This document shows positions 63,090-64,000 of a DNA stretch of 64,000 bases, piece by piece. Position 1 is the first letter of the stretch. The number at the start of each line of letters is the position of its first letter. Below the pieces are notes generated by a model, which was not told the origin of the DNA, ran no database searches, and saw only the letters and a program-made list of their open reading frames with translations. A program made the translations under genes and the position numbers. Origin of the DNA: CAVZAB01 sp963773155 (GTDB taxonomy: Bacteria > Pseudomonadota > Alphaproteobacteria > Rhizobiales > Beijerinckiaceae); assembly GCA_963773155.1 (NCBI GenBank), contig CAVZAB010000005.1, forward strand, positions 62,001-126,000, given 5' to 3'.

Positions 63090-63807
63090 ATGCCGACTGC
63101 CTCCCTCGGCGCCGACGGCCTCAAACGGCAGGCCGCCCGCCGCGCACTCGAATTCGTCGGGCCCGGCATGCGGCTTGGAACTCGGCACCGGGTCGACCGC
63201 CGGTCATTTCGTCGAATGCCTGGCCGAGCGGGTGCGTGGCGGTCTCGAGGTCATCTGCGTGCCGACATCGAAGACTACCCGGCGACAGGCCGAGGCGTTG
63301 GCCATTCCGCTGACGAGCCTCGAAGAGACGCCGGAACTGGATCTCGCCATCGACGGCACCGACGAATTCGACCCGCGTTTACGCCTGGTCAAGGGCGGCG
63401 GCGGCGCGCTCCTTTACGAGAAGATCGTGGCCAGCGCTGCTAGGCGAATGATCGTTATCGCTGATGGTTCCAAACAGGTTGAGGTCCTCGGGCGCTTCGG
63501 ACTGCCGGTCGAGGTTATTCCCTTCGGTTTCGAGGCAACCCGCCGTCACATTGGCCTGGCCGCCGCCGCCTGTGGCTGCTCCGGCCCGATTCAACTACGG
63601 CGCACGCTCACCGGTTCGGCCGTTCTTACCGACGGCGGACATTATATCGTCGATTGCGCCTTCGGCCGCATCCCCGATCCTGAAGGTCTTTCAGCGCGGC
63701 TAAACAGCATAGCCGGCGTTGTCGAACACGGCCTCTTTATCGGCCTCGCCAAGGCGGTGATCGTCGCCGATCACGCCGGTCTTCGCATTATCGGTGATCC
63801 CGGGTGA
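63090..63807 (+). pseudogene. rpiA: Ribose-5-phosphate isomerase A, single frameshift
   Basis: RpiA interconverts ribose 5-phosphate and ribulose 5-phosphate. The ATG at 63090 starts MPTASLGADGLKRQAARRAL, then EFVGPGM. The frame breaks near 63170-63180. The other frame resumes at LGTGSTAGHFVECLAERVRG, the substrate phosphate loop, followed by LDLAIDGTDEFDPRLRLVKG with the DGTDE catalytic motif, GGGGALLYEKIVASAARRMI and a complete C-terminus. Combined ~239 aa is full length. RpiA is close to essential, so a sequence or assembly indel is the most economical explanation. Confidence 0.9.
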
Positions 63808-63875
63808 TCTTGCCCCGGCATACTTTGAGCCAGCCCCGCCGTTCGTTGTCAGTCCCCAATCAAGGAGAACCCCAG

Positions 63876-64000
63876 TAAATCTGCTCAGTTCAAGCGCCAG
63901 GATCGGCACGATCGCCTCGCTCGCCTTCTGCGGCCTTGTCTGCGGGTTGGCCGGACCCGGCCACACTCAACAGGTGCCGGCCACCGCCAATCAACCTGTT
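63876..64000 (+). CDS. Start of an exported protein, cut by the window edge
   Basis: After AAGGAGA at 63859, an open frame reads NLLSSSARIGTIASLAFCGL then VCGLAGPGHTQQVP to the end, a signal-peptide-like hydrophobic run followed by a polar start. The codon in the start position is GTA, not a start codon; the real start may be misread or non-standard. In Bradyrhizobium-like genomes a DUF2059 protein with a leader often follows rpiA, but nothing diagnostic is visible here. Start and identity are uncertain. Confidence 0.4.

Overview
The window is about 61-62% GC by eye, densely coded on both strands, and reads as a chromosomal piece of an alphaproteobacterium. A Hyphomicrobiales (Rhizobiales) soil organism of Xanthobacteraceae/Nitrobacteraceae type is the best guess. 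It rests on gene content: PdhS/DivJ-like histidine kinase, secreted caspase-like protein with a Pro/Gln tail, Xsc, N,N-dimethylformamidase-like protein, Liv-type transporter cluster, and rpiA at the right edge. No rRNA, CRISPR array, prophage or intact transposase was found. One tRNA-Val(CAC) lies at 58.5 kb.

Layout. 0-3.1 kb: OsmC (cut by the left edge) and a two-subunit molybdenum hydroxylase (frameshifted large subunit, intact 2Fe-2S subunit). 3.2-5.6 kb: decayed epoxide hydrolase, then a PNPOx-like flavoprotein divergent from a decayed MocR regulator. 5.7-10.1 kb: DUF2652/SRPBCC protein, a small hypothetical, and sulfoacetaldehyde acetyltransferase xsc (frameshifted). 10.5-16.3 kb: a sugar-type ABC transporter (ATPase, permease, binding protein), a DapA-like aldolase (frameshifted), an SDR and a glutathionyl-hydroquinone reductase (frameshifted), probably a catabolic unit. 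16.3-18.0 kb: DoxX, a divergent LysR (frameshifted) and a small ParB/sulfiredoxin-like protein. 18.3-21.5 kb: S10 peptidase and a histidine kinase whose phospho-acceptor His is Tyr. 21.7-21.8 kb: three perfect tandem hairpins ending in a T-run, a candidate small RNA. 22.0-26.0 kb: tightly packed MBL hydrolase, UDG-family protein and a caspase-like protein lacking both catalytic residues. 26-35.1 kb: beta-hydroxyacid dehydrogenase, cytochrome/porin-like protein, amino-acid binding protein (frameshifted), Mrp (frameshifted), TRAP binding protein, EamA transporter, MoaA, DUF971 protein and L,D-transpeptidase. 35.4-41.7 kb: coiled-coil protein and a five-gene branched-chain amino-acid type ABC cluster (livH frameshifted). 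41.7-48.3 kb: VOC protein, a membrane Fe-S/ferredoxin/FAD fusion oxidoreductase, formamidase, ABM monooxygenase, cupin and a proline-racemase-family protein with unusual active-site residues. 48.3-58.5 kb: a gene-poor stretch of ruined genes (class III cyclase, nitrilase, DUF1214 remnant) mixed with a GYD protein, a TTC38-like TPR protein and a BBE oxidase, ending at tRNA-Val. 58.6-64 kb: a conventional stretch with HAD phosphatase, secreted hypothetical, DMFase-like protein, gabD-like SSADH, rpiA (frameshifted) and the start of one more gene.

Two kinds of damage coexist. Ten genes carry one clean frameshift in an otherwise well-preserved protein, including mrp and rpiA, which suggests assembly indels at least in part. 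Five loci carry many lesions and are real decay. The region is mostly accessory catabolism and uptake (sulfonate, sugar, amino acid, amide and nitrile chemistry), with molybdenum-enzyme and electron-transfer genes scattered through it.
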